Below, in pieces: positions 16,668 through 24,602 of a stretch of DNA of 49,557 bases (position 1 is the first letter of the stretch; every line of letters starts with the position of its first letter). Location of the stretch: assembly GCA_021780435.1 (NCBI GenBank), contig JAJXYV010000068.1, positions 1-49,557 on the forward strand, in the 5' to 3' direction. A model generated the notes under the pieces. The model made no database searches. It worked only from the letters and a program-made list of their open reading frames with translations, and had not been told where the DNA came from. The translations under genes and the position numbers were made by a program. The stretch comes from Pseudomonadota bacterium (lineage in GTDB: Bacteria; Pseudomonadota; Alphaproteobacteria; Rhizobiales; Beijerinckiaceae).

Positions 16668-16692
16668 GGGAGGCCGGGACGCCCGGCCTCCC
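16668..16692 (-). terminator. hairpin just downstream of nosZ
   Basis: A perfect 11-bp stem (GGGAGGCCGGG with CCCGGCCTCCC) closes a three-base loop. Read on the minus strand, it starts 8 bases after the nosZ stop and is followed by TTTT and then CCC, a short tract for an intrinsic terminator. It may act as a partial terminator or as a 3' stabiliser that leaves more nosZ message than message for the downstream genes. Confidence 0.6.
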
Positions 16693-16699
16693 TCGGGAC

Positions 16700-18997
16700 T
16701 TACTGCGCCTTCTTCGCGCCGTTCTGCTCGAGATAGGTCTTGGCGCGCAGGCCGATGTCGGCGGCCTTCACCTGATATTGCCACCACTGGTTGGCCCACA
16801 GCATCGCGTTCTGCCAGTCCTTCTTCTTGGCGAAGTCGTCGGCCTTGGCGCGCGCGTCCTTGGCGAAATTAAGCTGGTCGGTCGCATCCGTGACCAGCCC
16901 CACCACCGTCGGGAAATCCTTGTAATTGACGGACGTGATATAGGCGACGACGCCGTCGATCACGTCCTGGGTCTTCAGGTTTTCCTTGTACTGGTTGTTG
17001 AAATCCGCCTCGGTATAGGTCTGGCCCGTGCTGTATGCGGCCGGCTGGGCGACCGCCCCGCCCTTGGGCGCGACCATCAGATAGCCTTCCATCTCCAGAT
17101 GCAGCGCCGAGCAGAACTCGGTGCAGTAATAGGGATAGACGCCGGCCTTGGCGCTCTCGATCGTCGCGGACGCGGTCTTGCCGGGCTCCAGCGACAATTG
17201 GACGTCATGCTGGGCGATGGCGAAACCATGAGTTTCGTCCTCCGCGCGCTCCGCATTGGTCCAGTGGAAGATCACCTTGTCGCCTTCCTCCGCCTGGACG
17301 ATTTCCGGGTTGTAATGCGAGCGGATGACCGTCCCGAAGACCTCGACCTTGCCCGGCGAACGATCGACATGCTCCGAGCCCGGACGCACCGCATAGGGCG
17401 AGGCTTCCTCGGTGCGGCTGTTGGTGCCGTATTTGTAACGGATCAGCGGCTTGATCTTGTCCAGGGAGATCGCCACCGCGTAATGCGGTTCGCCAAGCGG
17501 GAGCGGCATGTCATAGAGCAGCTTCATCTTGTCGCCGCTGATGTCGATCAGCTCCTCGTTCTGCGGATGCAGCGGACCGACCGGGTCGAAGCGATCTATG
17601 GCGAGCTTGTTGAGCGCGACGAGATATTTGCCCTTCGGATGCGCGGTGTCGCCTTCCATCGTCATCAGATGGCCGATGTTGTAGTAGACCGGGATCTTGT
17701 CGAGGACCTTGCCTTCGCAATAGTCCCACTTCACCACCTGGCTGTCGACATAGAGCGAGGTGTAGACAATGCATGGCTTGCTGTCGAACTGGTTGTGCAG
17801 CGGGCCGAGGCCGAGCGCGACCTGGGTGTGCAGCGATTCCTTCATATCGAGGATCGGAATGCCGTAATCGTCCTTTCCGGCGAATTTCTTGGCGTCGACC
17901 AGCTTCATGATCTTGTCGAAATCGAACACCGAGTCATGGGTGTCGAGCTTGCCGCTGACGATCACGAATTTGCCGTCGGGCGACACATCGACGCCATGCG
18001 GGCTCTTCGGCTCGGGCACGAGATAGAGCAGGCCCTCATCGATCGCGGTCTTGAGCCGGATCACTGCCATGCCATTGATCTTTTCGACCTTGCCGGCCTT
18101 GAAGACGGCTTCCGCCTTCTTCCAGTTGATGATGTGCAGAAGGTCCGTGTCGTGAGCCGAACAACCCGCCTCGAAGGGCGGACGGCCGGATTCGATGCCG
18201 CCGACATAGCGTTCGGTGCACAGCGAATTGGTGAACGACCAATCATTCGACGGACCCTTGCCCGTCGCGGTCAGATCCTGGCTGTAGGGCGGAAGTTCGA
18301 TGGTGAAGGAATTCTCGGGCTCGATCAGGCCCTTGTCCCGATTGAATTTCCAGTAGGTGATGCCGCCGCGATAATCGTTGAACTTGTCGAGCCCCTGGTA
18401 TTTGCGGTCGAGCGTTCCCGGATATTGCGACGCCTCAACGACATATTCGGTATTGTTGGTGACGAAGGCGCCGCCGTGATCCGTCGTCAAAATCGGATTG
18501 ACGACGATCTGATGCGTCTCGAAATCCTTGAGGCTGATGACCGCGATGCGCGGCGTCGATTTGTCGTTGATGAACAGATATTGTCCATCATAGTCGCCAT
18601 CGGTCTTCGAAATGTTGGGATGATGGGTGTCGCCCCAGGTGATCGGCTTGCCCTCGGGCGTCTTGGAGCTTTCCAGGATCGCCTTCGACTCGTCGTCATA
18701 TCCGTAGCCCTGCCACGGCTCGCGGTTGAAGACGCCGATATATTTGATGATGCGCATCGACGGGATGCCGAAGACGATGACGCCGCCATATTGGCCGCCC
18801 GAGGCGAAGGACAGGAATTCGTCGCGACCGCCGGTCGGCGTGTAGGTCTTCGCGGCGGCAAGCAAATCCTGATCTGTCAGGTTGCGCCGTTTCATCACAT
18901 CCTGAAGCGACTCGTCCGCGAAGGCCGAACCGACCAAAGAGACAGTCACACCCAGCACGCCCGCGAGCATGGTGGTTTTCATCAATCTGGATTTCAT
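16700..18997 (-). CDS. nosZ: nitrous oxide reductase, clade II type
   Basis: NosZ reduces N2O to N2 in the periplasm. The 765 residues start with a Sec signal (MKSRLMKTTMLAGVLG, cleaved near SAFA) with no twin-arginine motif, the hallmark of clade II. The beta-propeller domain supplies the CuZ histidines: DTHHPN at 123 to 128, TTDHGG, SPHGVD, GLGPLHNQFD, NIGHLM and GEPHYA. The cupredoxin domain has the CuA set C625, C629, H633 and M636 in CTEFCSALHLEM plus the upstream HGFAI histidine. About 129 residues follow M636, longer than usual; this tail contains no CXXCH, so it is not the heme domain of epsilonproteobacterial cNosZ. The ATG has AGGGGG upstream. No clade I partners (nosR, nosX) are present. 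Confidence 0.96.
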   Translation of the reverse strand: MKSRLMKTTMLAGVLGVTVSLVGSAFADESLQDVMKRRNLTDQDLLAAAKTYTPTGGRDEFLSFASGGQYGGVIVFGIPSMRIIKYIGVFNREPWQGYGYDDESKAILESSKTPEGKPITWGDTHHPNISKTDGDYDGQYLFINDKSTPRIAVISLKDFETHQIVVNPILTTDHGGAFVTNNTEYVVEASQYPGTLDRKYQGLDKFNDYRGGITYWKFNRDKGLIEPENSFTIELPPYSQDLTATGKGPSNDWSFTNSLCTERYVGGIESGRPPFEAGCSAHDTDLLHIINWKKAEAVFKAGKVEKINGMAVIRLKTAIDEGLLYLVPEPKSPHGVDVSPDGKFVIVSGKLDTHDSVFDFDKIMKLVDAKKFAGKDDYGIPILDMKESLHTQVALGLGPLHNQFDSKPCIVYTSLYVDSQVVKWDYCEGKVLDKIPVYYNIGHLMTMEGDTAHPKGKYLVALNKLAIDRFDPVGPLHPQNEELIDISGDKMKLLYDMPLPLGEPHYAVAISLDKIKPLIRYKYGTNSRTEEASPYAVRPGSEHVDRSPGKVEVFGTVIRSHYNPEIVQAEEGDKVIFHWTNAERAEDETHGFAIAQHDVQLSLEPGKTASATIESAKAGVYPYYCTEFCSALHLEMEGYLMVAPKGGAVAQPAAYSTGQTYTEADFNNQYKENLKTQDVIDGVVAYITSVNYKDFPTVVGLVTDATDQLNFAKDARAKADDFAKKKDWQNAMLWANQWWQYQVKAADIGLRAKTYLEQNGAKKAQ

Positions 18998-19356
18998 TTT
19001 TGCCCCCTTCGGCAAAAGCCCTCGCTCGCGCAGCGAAAGCTGAACGCCGGCCGCCTCGCGCCCGCGAAGCCACATCAGCGACGTGAACCTAGGCGGACGA
19101 GGTCAATACGCCTTGATTTTTGTTAATCTGAATATGTGCATCCAATTTTTTCTTTTCTAATCAATGCGGTGTCATTTTGTCGCGGGGCGCAAATCCAGAT
19201 TGCGCTCGCCATCGGGAATCGCGGCGAACGCAGTCAATGAAGCGGAAGCCGAGGACCGGCGCGGAACCAAAAATGCACGAGCCGGTCGCCTCTCCATCGA
19301 GCACCGGGAGCGGGCCGCCGATTTTCCCACGGCGCCTGTCTTGCGCTGGCGGATCT
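18998..19356 (-). promoter_or_regulatory. nosZ upstream region
   Basis: These 359 bases separate nosZ from the pentapeptide-repeat gene on the same strand. The part near 19,110 to 19,170 is markedly AT-rich for this genome and holds the FNR-like palindrome and a candidate -10; the predicted transcript start near 19,078 gives a leader of about 81 bases. I see no gene in the rest. Confidence 0.5.
19113..19126 (-). promoter_or_regulatory. FNR/FixK-type site upstream of nosZ
   Basis: TTGAT-TTTT-GTTAA on the plus strand (TTAAC-AAAA-ATCAA towards nosZ) matches the FNR consensus at 8 of 10 positions. On the minus strand TAGGTT at 19091 to 19086 fits TAnnnT and is centred exactly 31 bp downstream, the spacing expected when the activator sits at -41.5. 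This supports anaerobic activation of the nos-menA operon by an FNR, FixK or DNR-type protein. Confidence 0.5.
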
Positions 19357-19920
19357 TTATTGCCGTCCGGCCGGCTCGTCGGCGATAGGTTCGCCTTCGA
19401 TGCAATCGCGCCCCGACGAACCCGCCTTGCAGACCCGATCCGTCGGCCAGAGCGCTCCCTCGATCTTGGCGCCTTCCAGGCGAACCTTGCGGAGATCGAC
19501 CAGTTGCAACCGCGCGCCGCGCAAGTCTGCGCTCGAAAGATCGGCGCCTTCGAGCAAGGCGAAGCTGAGGTCGGCGTCGCGAAGGTCTGCGCCACGCAGG
19601 TTCGCGCCTTCCAGATGAGTCTGACGAAGGGTCGCGCCGTTGAGGTTCGCGCCCGAAAGATCGGCATGTTTCAGATTGGCGGCATAGAGATTCGCGCGCG
19701 ACAAATCCGAGGCGGAAAGCCTCGCGCCTTCAAGCTCCGAAGCCGAAAGGTTCGCGTCATGAAAATTGGCGGCGGAAAAATCGTGATCGACGCCATCGAG
19801 TCCGCGCAAATCGGCGCCCGCGCAGACAGCCCCGGCTCCGGGCTGGCATTCAGCCTGGGCAAGCGCAGGCCCCAACGCCGACAGAAGCGACGCAAAAACC
19901 AATTTCGGGAACCAGCGCAT
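19357..19920 (-). CDS. secreted pentapeptide-repeat protein
   Basis: This protein of 187 residues has a Sec signal (about 1 to 23, ending ALAQAE) followed by some 20 consecutive A(D/N)LxX-type repeats from about residue 35 to 150, which fold as a right-handed quadrilateral beta-helix. The repeat block is unbroken (for example ANLNGATLRQTHLEGANLRG). A cysteine-containing tail (DRVCKAGSSGRDCIEGEP) may form a disulfide in the periplasm. No enzymatic motif is present. It lies upstream of nosZ on the same strand and divergent from the hemerythrin gene; whether it takes part in N2O respiration is unknown. Confidence 0.85.
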   Translation of the reverse strand: MRWFPKLVFASLLSALGPALAQAECQPGAGAVCAGADLRGLDGVDHDFSAANFHDANLSASELEGARLSASDLSRANLYAANLKHADLSGANLNGATLRQTHLEGANLRGADLRDADLSFALLEGADLSSADLRGARLQLVDLRKVRLEGAKIEGALWPTDRVCKAGSSGRDCIEGEPIADEPAGRQ

Positions 19921-19982
19921 GAACAGCCCCTGTCGCTACGACGAACTCTGTCCATCTCTTCTCCGATCTTGCCGGCTCGTCT

Positions 19983-19996
19983 TTGACCATTGTCAA
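19983..19996 (+). promoter_or_regulatory. FNR/FixK-type site upstream of the hemerythrin gene
   Basis: TTGAC-CATT-GTCAA has perfectly symmetric arms and matches TTGA-N6-TCAA completely. TAAACT at 20018 to 20023 is centred exactly 31 bp downstream, a class II activator spacing, predicting a start near 20,031 and a 22-base leader. It is the best palindrome of the three found in the window. The divergent pentapeptide gene has no TAnnnT at the equivalent distance. Confidence 0.6.
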
Positions 19997-20052
19997 GGAC
20001 CGCGTCCGGGGCGGCGCTAAACTTGGGCGATCTGACGCCGGGCGCAAGAAAG

Positions 20053-20490
20053 ATGAGCGAAAACGACGACTTCCTATTGATCCTCGGCGTTCCGGAAATG
20101 GATCGCGACCATCAGGCGATCGACGCTTTGTTTTCGGCCGTCGCCGCGACGGGGGATGCGGAGCTTCCTAGCTTGCTCGATCGGATCAGCCGCGAATTGG
20201 AGGCGCATTTCGCCCGCGAGGAACAGTTGATGGCGGACGGCCATGTGCCTCTTGTCGAATGCCACAAGGCGCAGCACAGGATGCTTCTCCGCGAGGTCGC
20301 CGAAATGACCAAGGTCGCGCCCGTCGCCCCGGCAAAAGACCTACGCCGGCTCATGCAGTTCGTCCTGCCGCAAGTTGTCGCCGCCCATGTCGCGAGCGTC
20401 GACCGTGTCGCCGCCGCCTATCTGACGGGAGACATCGAAGATCGCGATCTGGCCGCGCTGCGTTTGCAAACCGCGGCGGCTAAAGTGTAG
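20053..20490 (+). CDS. single-domain hemerythrin
   Basis: Hemerythrins bind O2 reversibly at a non-heme diiron site; bacterial members act in O2 delivery or sensing, and some in NO or iron-sulfur stress. The 145 residues form the four-helix bundle with all seven canonical ligands: H20, H52, E56, H71, H75, H112 and D117 (EMDRDH, EAHFAREE, ECHKAQH, AHVASVD). No methyl-accepting or other domain is attached. I start it at the ATG at 20053; an in-frame ATG at 19990 lies inside the FNR-like palindrome and would be upstream of the predicted transcript start. Its promoter resembles that of nosZ, which suggests low-oxygen expression. Confidence 0.9.
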   Translation: MSENDDFLLILGVPEMDRDHQAIDALFSAVAATGDAELPSLLDRISRELEAHFAREEQLMADGHVPLVECHKAQHRMLLREVAEMTKVAPVAPAKDLRRLMQFVLPQVVAAHVASVDRVAAAYLTGDIEDRDLAALRLQTAAAKV

Positions 20491-20619
20491 GATCAAATTC
20501 GTCGTCGCCCGATTGGCGTTTGTTCCGTCTTCCTGTAGTTTGCGGCGAATGAAGGCTTCGTTCCCTCCGCCATCGGCGCGAGAACACCCAAGCCATCGAC
20601 GCGAGACGCCGGACAAGAC

Positions 20620-20874
20620 ATGTGCGAACAGGCGAAATTATCGGGACGCTTCAATCCCGATCTTTGCCCACTGCTGGACGGTCTCTCGCCCGAAGCCAAG
20701 GTGAAGCGGATGCGTGAAGATCCCATCATCCGCAACTGCGTCGCGGCGATCGAAGGCGTCCAAGAGGTTTCGCGCGAAACGGCCAAACTTGCGGCGGCTT
20801 ATGAGCGCCGCCGGGGTCGTCGTTGCGGATTGGATCAGGGTGGCGACGAAGCGAAAGACAGCCCCGTCACGTAA
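20620..20874 (+). CDS. hypothetical protein of 84 residues
   Basis: I do not recognise this protein. It has two cysteines near the N-terminus (residues 2 and 16), a central amphipathic helical stretch (PEAKVKRMREDPIIRNCVAA, then IEGVQEVSRETAKLAAAYE) and a basic then acidic tail. The composition is that of a soluble protein rather than a random GC-rich frame. It starts 130 bp after the hemerythrin stop on the same strand, with only a weak ribosome-binding site. It may be co-expressed with the hemerythrin. It could still be spurious. Confidence 0.45.
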   Translation: MCEQAKLSGRFNPDLCPLLDGLSPEAKVKRMREDPIIRNCVAAIEGVQEVSRETAKLAAAYERRRGRRCGLDQGGDEAKDSPVT

Positions 20875-21089
20875 TTCGCGAAACAATCGATCGATCCGCG
20901 ACCGCTTCCGCCGGGGAAATCCCGCAGGCCCCTTCCCATGTCACGTCGCTCGGATGATCGAACGGCGACGCGAGCGCCTTTCGCTCCGGGTCGGCGCCTT
21001 CCACAAAACCGTCTTCCGGACAGGCGCGCAAATGCCCGGCGCCCCCATAATTGGCGCAGGCAATGCGGGAAGCCTGCGGCCGAGGCCCT

Positions 21090-22919
21090 TTACTCCACCG
21101 TGACGCTCTTCGCCAGATTGCGCGGCTGGTCCACGTCCTTGCCCATGAAGACCGCGGTGTAATAGGCGAGCATCTGGATCGGGGCGGCGTAAACAATGGC
21201 CGCGAAATCCGGCGCCATGTCGGGCAAGCGGATTTCGCCGGCGAGCGAGACCGCCGCGGCGTCGATGGCGTTGGAATCGCCGACCATGACGATCCGGCCG
21301 CCGCGCGCCGCCACCTCCTGAAGGTTCGACACCGTCTTTTCGAGAACGGGATCCGTCGGCGCAATCACGATCACCGGCAATTGCTCGTCGATCAGCGCGA
21401 TCGGGCCGTGCTTCAACTCGCCCGCGGCATAGCCTTCAGCGTGGATATAGGAAATTTCCTTGAGCTTGAGCGCGCCTTCGAGCGCGAGCGGAAAAGACGG
21501 GCCGCGCCCGAGATAGAGCACGTCCCGCGCCTTGCCGAGATGGTGCGACAGGGCCTCGATGCCCGGTTCGAGCTTCATCGCCTCCGCGAGCAGGCCCGGA
21601 ACGACCATCAGCTCATTGACCAGCCGCTTTTCCTCCGCCTCGTCCAGCACGCCGCGCGCCCGGCCGAGCGCGATGGCCAGCGCCGCCAGAACGGTAAGCT
21701 GGCACGTAAAGGCTTTGGTCGAGGCGACGCCGATCTCTGGCCCGGCGAGCGTCGGCGCGGCGACGTCGCTCTCGCGAGCGATGGTCGAGGTCGGCACATT
21801 GACCACGCCGATGACCTTCTGGCCGTGAGCGCGCGCGAAGCGCAGGCTGGCGAGCGTGTCGGCCGTCTCGCCCGATTGCGACACCACGATCATCAGGCCC
21901 TGTTCGGGCAAGGGCGCGTCGCGATAGCGGAATTCCGAGGCGACGTCGATCTCGACCCGAAGGCGCGCGAAGCGCTCGAACCAATATTTGGCGACCATGC
22001 CCGCGTAAAAGGCCGTGCCGCAGGCCGTCAGCGTGATTCCCGTGAGGCTTTTGGCGTCGAAGGGCAGGTCAAAGGGCAACCGCACCGCGCCGGCGGAGAA
22101 ATCGACATAATGGGCGAGCGTCCGCGCCACGACCTCCGGCTGCTCGTGGATCTCCTTGGCCATGAAATGCCGGTAATTGCCCTTGTCCACCAGAAAGGCC
22201 GAGGCTTGGGTCTTGAGCTTCGGGCGCTCGACCGCGCGATTGTCCTCGTCGCGGAATTCCGCCGCGCCGCGGCGCAGGATGACCCAGTCGCCATCCTCGA
22301 GATAGGTGATCGTGTCGGTGAAGGCGGCGAGGGCGAGGGCGTCCGAGCCGAGATACATCTCCCCGCCCTCGCCATAGCCGACCGCCAGAGGCGCGCCGCG
22401 CCGCGCGCCGATCAGCAGGTTTTCCTCGCCATCGAACAGGAAGGCGAGCGCGAAGGCGCCCTTGAGCCGGCGCAGGCTCGCGGCCACCGCTTCAACCGGC
22501 GACAGGCCGCGATTGAGCTGTTCCGTCACGAGATGGGCGACCGCCTCGGTGTCGGTCTGGCTGACGAATTTGTGGCCGAGCGCGATCAGTTCCTCGCGCA
22601 ATTCGCGGAAATTCTCGATGATCCCGTTATGGACCACCGCCAGCCTGTCGGTCGCGTGCGGATGGGCGTTGTTCTCGGTCGGCCGGCCATGGGTCGCCCA
22701 GCGGGTGTGGCCGATGCCGACCGAGCCGTGAAGCGGCTTGGCCTGCAGCAAGGCTTCGAGATTGCGCAGCTTGCCCTCGGCGCGGCGGCGCTCCAGCCGG
22801 CCATGCTCCAGCGTGGCGACCCCCGCCGAATCATAGCCGCGATATTCGAGCCGCTTCAGAGCGTCGATCAAGGCGCCGGCGACCGGGCCCTGACCGAGGA
22901 TGCCGACAATTCCGCACAT
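21090..22919 (-). CDS. glmS: glutamine--fructose-6-phosphate aminotransferase GlmS
   Basis: GlmS makes glucosamine-6-phosphate, the first step to UDP-GlcNAc. The 609 residues are full length. The N-terminal glutaminase domain begins with the nucleophile C2 (MCGIVGILG) and includes HTRWATHG and NGIIENF; two SIS domains follow (ACGTAFYAGM, SQSGETADT, ELKHGPIAL), and the C-terminal end NLAKSVTVE is typical. It lies 95 bp downstream of glmU on the same strand, so the two UDP-GlcNAc genes probably form one operon. I find no glmS ribozyme-like region or obvious sRNA target, and regulation is not visible. Confidence 0.97.
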   Translation of the reverse strand: MCGIVGILGQGPVAGALIDALKRLEYRGYDSAGVATLEHGRLERRRAEGKLRNLEALLQAKPLHGSVGIGHTRWATHGRPTENNAHPHATDRLAVVHNGIIENFRELREELIALGHKFVSQTDTEAVAHLVTEQLNRGLSPVEAVAASLRRLKGAFALAFLFDGEENLLIGARRGAPLAVGYGEGGEMYLGSDALALAAFTDTITYLEDGDWVILRRGAAEFRDEDNRAVERPKLKTQASAFLVDKGNYRHFMAKEIHEQPEVVARTLAHYVDFSAGAVRLPFDLPFDAKSLTGITLTACGTAFYAGMVAKYWFERFARLRVEIDVASEFRYRDAPLPEQGLMIVVSQSGETADTLASLRFARAHGQKVIGVVNVPTSTIARESDVAAPTLAGPEIGVASTKAFTCQLTVLAALAIALGRARGVLDEAEEKRLVNELMVVPGLLAEAMKLEPGIEALSHHLGKARDVLYLGRGPSFPLALEGALKLKEISYIHAEGYAAGELKHGPIALIDEQLPVIVIAPTDPVLEKTVSNLQEVAARGGRIVMVGDSNAIDAAAVSLAGEIRLPDMAPDFAAIVYAAPIQMLAYYTAVFMGKDVDQPRNLAKSVTVE

Positions 22920-23014
22920 GAAAACACTGTCTCCGATTGAACTCGCGATGCAACAAGGCCGAGTTCAGGCTCCCGCGCAAATCACTTTGCATGACATTTG
23001 TTAACGCAGCCGCC

Positions 23015-24394
23015 TTATTTCGCAGCCTTCAGCGCCGCCATCTTCTTGCGGAAGGCCGTCGCCCAGCCGGGGATGACCGCCTGCCGGCCGCGCGCCACGG
23101 CGAGCGCGTCGGCCTCGACATTGTCGGTCACCACCGAGCCGGAGCCGACGAAGGCCCGGTCGCCGACCTCGACCGGCGCGACGAGCGCCGAATTCGAGCC
23201 GATGAAGGCGTCGGCGCCGATTTTCGTGCGATATTTCAGGAAGCCATCATAATTACAGGTGATGACCCCGGCGCCGATATTGGCGCGCGGGCCGATGCTG
23301 GCGTCGCCGACATAGGTCAGATGGTTGACCTTGGCCCCCTCGCCAATGTCCGCCTGCTTGATCTCGACGAAATTGCCGATCCGCGCCTTTTCGGCCAGTT
23401 TCGCCCCCGGCCGCAGCCGCGCATAGGGTCCGATCGCGACAGACTTCGCGAGCGTGGCGCCTTCGAGATGCGAGAAGGAATGGATGACGCAGCCATCGCC
23501 GACAGTGACGCCGGGGCCGAAGACGACATGCGGCTCGACGACCACATCGGCCCCCAGCACCGTGTCGAAGCTGAAGAAGACGGTTTCCGGCGCGACCAGG
23601 GTCGCCCCGTTCAGCATGGCGGCGAGCCGCAGCCGGCGCTGGATTTCGGCCTCGGCGACGGCGAGTTGCGCCCGGTCGTTGACGCCCAGCACCTCTTCCG
23701 CCGGGGCCATGACCAGGGCGCAGGCCGCGCCGCCCGCGCGGGCGATGGCGACCGCGTCGGGCAGGTAAAATTCCTTCTGCGCGTTGTCGTCCCCGATCTG
23801 CTCCAGCCAGCCAAGCGCGCGAGCGCCATCGAGCGCCATCAGGCCGGCGTTGCAGATTCCTACTTTCAACTCGTCGGGCCCCGCGTCCTTGTGCTCGCGG
23901 ATCGCGAGCAGCGCGCCCGCTCCGTCGGTCAGGAGACGGCCATAGCCCGTCGGGTCCGCGGGCTCGAAGCCCAGTGCGACCACGCCGGCGCCCGCGCGAA
24001 GCCTTTCGCGCAGATGCGAAAAGGTTTCCGGACGCGCCAGCGGCGTGTCGGCGAAGAGAACGAGAATATCATCGAAGCCTTCGGCGATGGCTTGACGCGC
24101 CGCGAGCACGGCGTGGGCGGTGCCAAGCCTTTCCGACTGCACGAAAACCCGGGCCTCTGGCGCATTGCCGCGCGCCTCGGCGGCGACGTCGTCTCGCCCC
24201 GGGCCGACAACCACGGCGATCGAATCCGCGCCGGCGCGGGTCACGGAGTCGAGCACATGGGCGAGCATGGACCGACCGGCGATCCGGTGGAGCACTTTCG
24301 GCAGGGTCGAGCGCATCCGCTTGCCCTCGCCGGCGGCGAGAACAATGGCGAGGCAGCGTCGCGGCGCGCCGCTCCGATCCTTTTGCATGGTCAT
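23015..24394 (-). CDS. glmU: bifunctional UDP-GlcNAc pyrophosphorylase / GlcN-1-P acetyltransferase GlmU
   Basis: GlmU acetylates glucosamine-1-phosphate and uridylates the product. The 459 residues show the N-terminal nucleotidyltransferase domain (LAAGEGKRMRSTLPKVL, DTPLARPET) and a C-terminal left-handed beta-helix of hexapeptide repeats with the acetyltransferase segment KQADIGEGAKVNHLTYVGD and NYDGFLKYRTKIG. The ATG at 24394 with GAGG seven bases upstream gives the family's normal length, although the frame is open further. It is divergent from opgD across 208 bp and precedes glmS. Confidence 0.96.
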   Translation of the reverse strand: MTMQKDRSGAPRRCLAIVLAAGEGKRMRSTLPKVLHRIAGRSMLAHVLDSVTRAGADSIAVVVGPGRDDVAAEARGNAPEARVFVQSERLGTAHAVLAARQAIAEGFDDILVLFADTPLARPETFSHLRERLRAGAGVVALGFEPADPTGYGRLLTDGAGALLAIREHKDAGPDELKVGICNAGLMALDGARALGWLEQIGDDNAQKEFYLPDAVAIARAGGAACALVMAPAEEVLGVNDRAQLAVAEAEIQRRLRLAAMLNGATLVAPETVFFSFDTVLGADVVVEPHVVFGPGVTVGDGCVIHSFSHLEGATLAKSVAIGPYARLRPGAKLAEKARIGNFVEIKQADIGEGAKVNHLTYVGDASIGPRANIGAGVITCNYDGFLKYRTKIGADAFIGSNSALVAPVEVGDRAFVGSGSVVTDNVEADALAVARGRQAVIPGWATAFRKKMAALKAAK

Positions 24395-24602
24395 GAATGG
24401 ACCTCGGGAATGACGTGGCTGGTATAGGTGAGCCGCAAAATAGGGCAAAGCAAAAAAATCGGCCTCGCCTCCGCCGCAAATTAGTTTATAACGCGCCGAA
24501 TCCGGGAAGATGCGCGCGAGCGGGCGCCCCGCCGCGCTCCCCCGCCCCGCGGGCGATCCGCGCATCGAACAAAACAACGGGACCATACGGACGGCCCAGC
24601 CG

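Noticed and set aside
16565-19126. An open frame of about 850 codons antisense to nosZ.
   Set aside because: NosZ on the other strand has complete copper-site motifs; the antisense frame arises from third-position GC bias. The same applies to long antisense frames over pepN (29914 to 31959), the sensor kinase (33081 to 35393) and PBP1A (38002 to 40065).
20867-21364. A minus-strand open frame running past the end of glmS, with a cysteine-rich stretch around 20,880 to 21,080.
   Set aside because: Its first half is an out-of-frame reading of glmS, and the remainder lacks a plausible start, ribosome-binding site or recognisable motif.
22920-23014. A possible riboswitch or ribozyme ahead of glmS.
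   Set aside because: The gap after glmU is only 95 bp, too short for a glmS ribozyme, and I see none of its conserved pairing.
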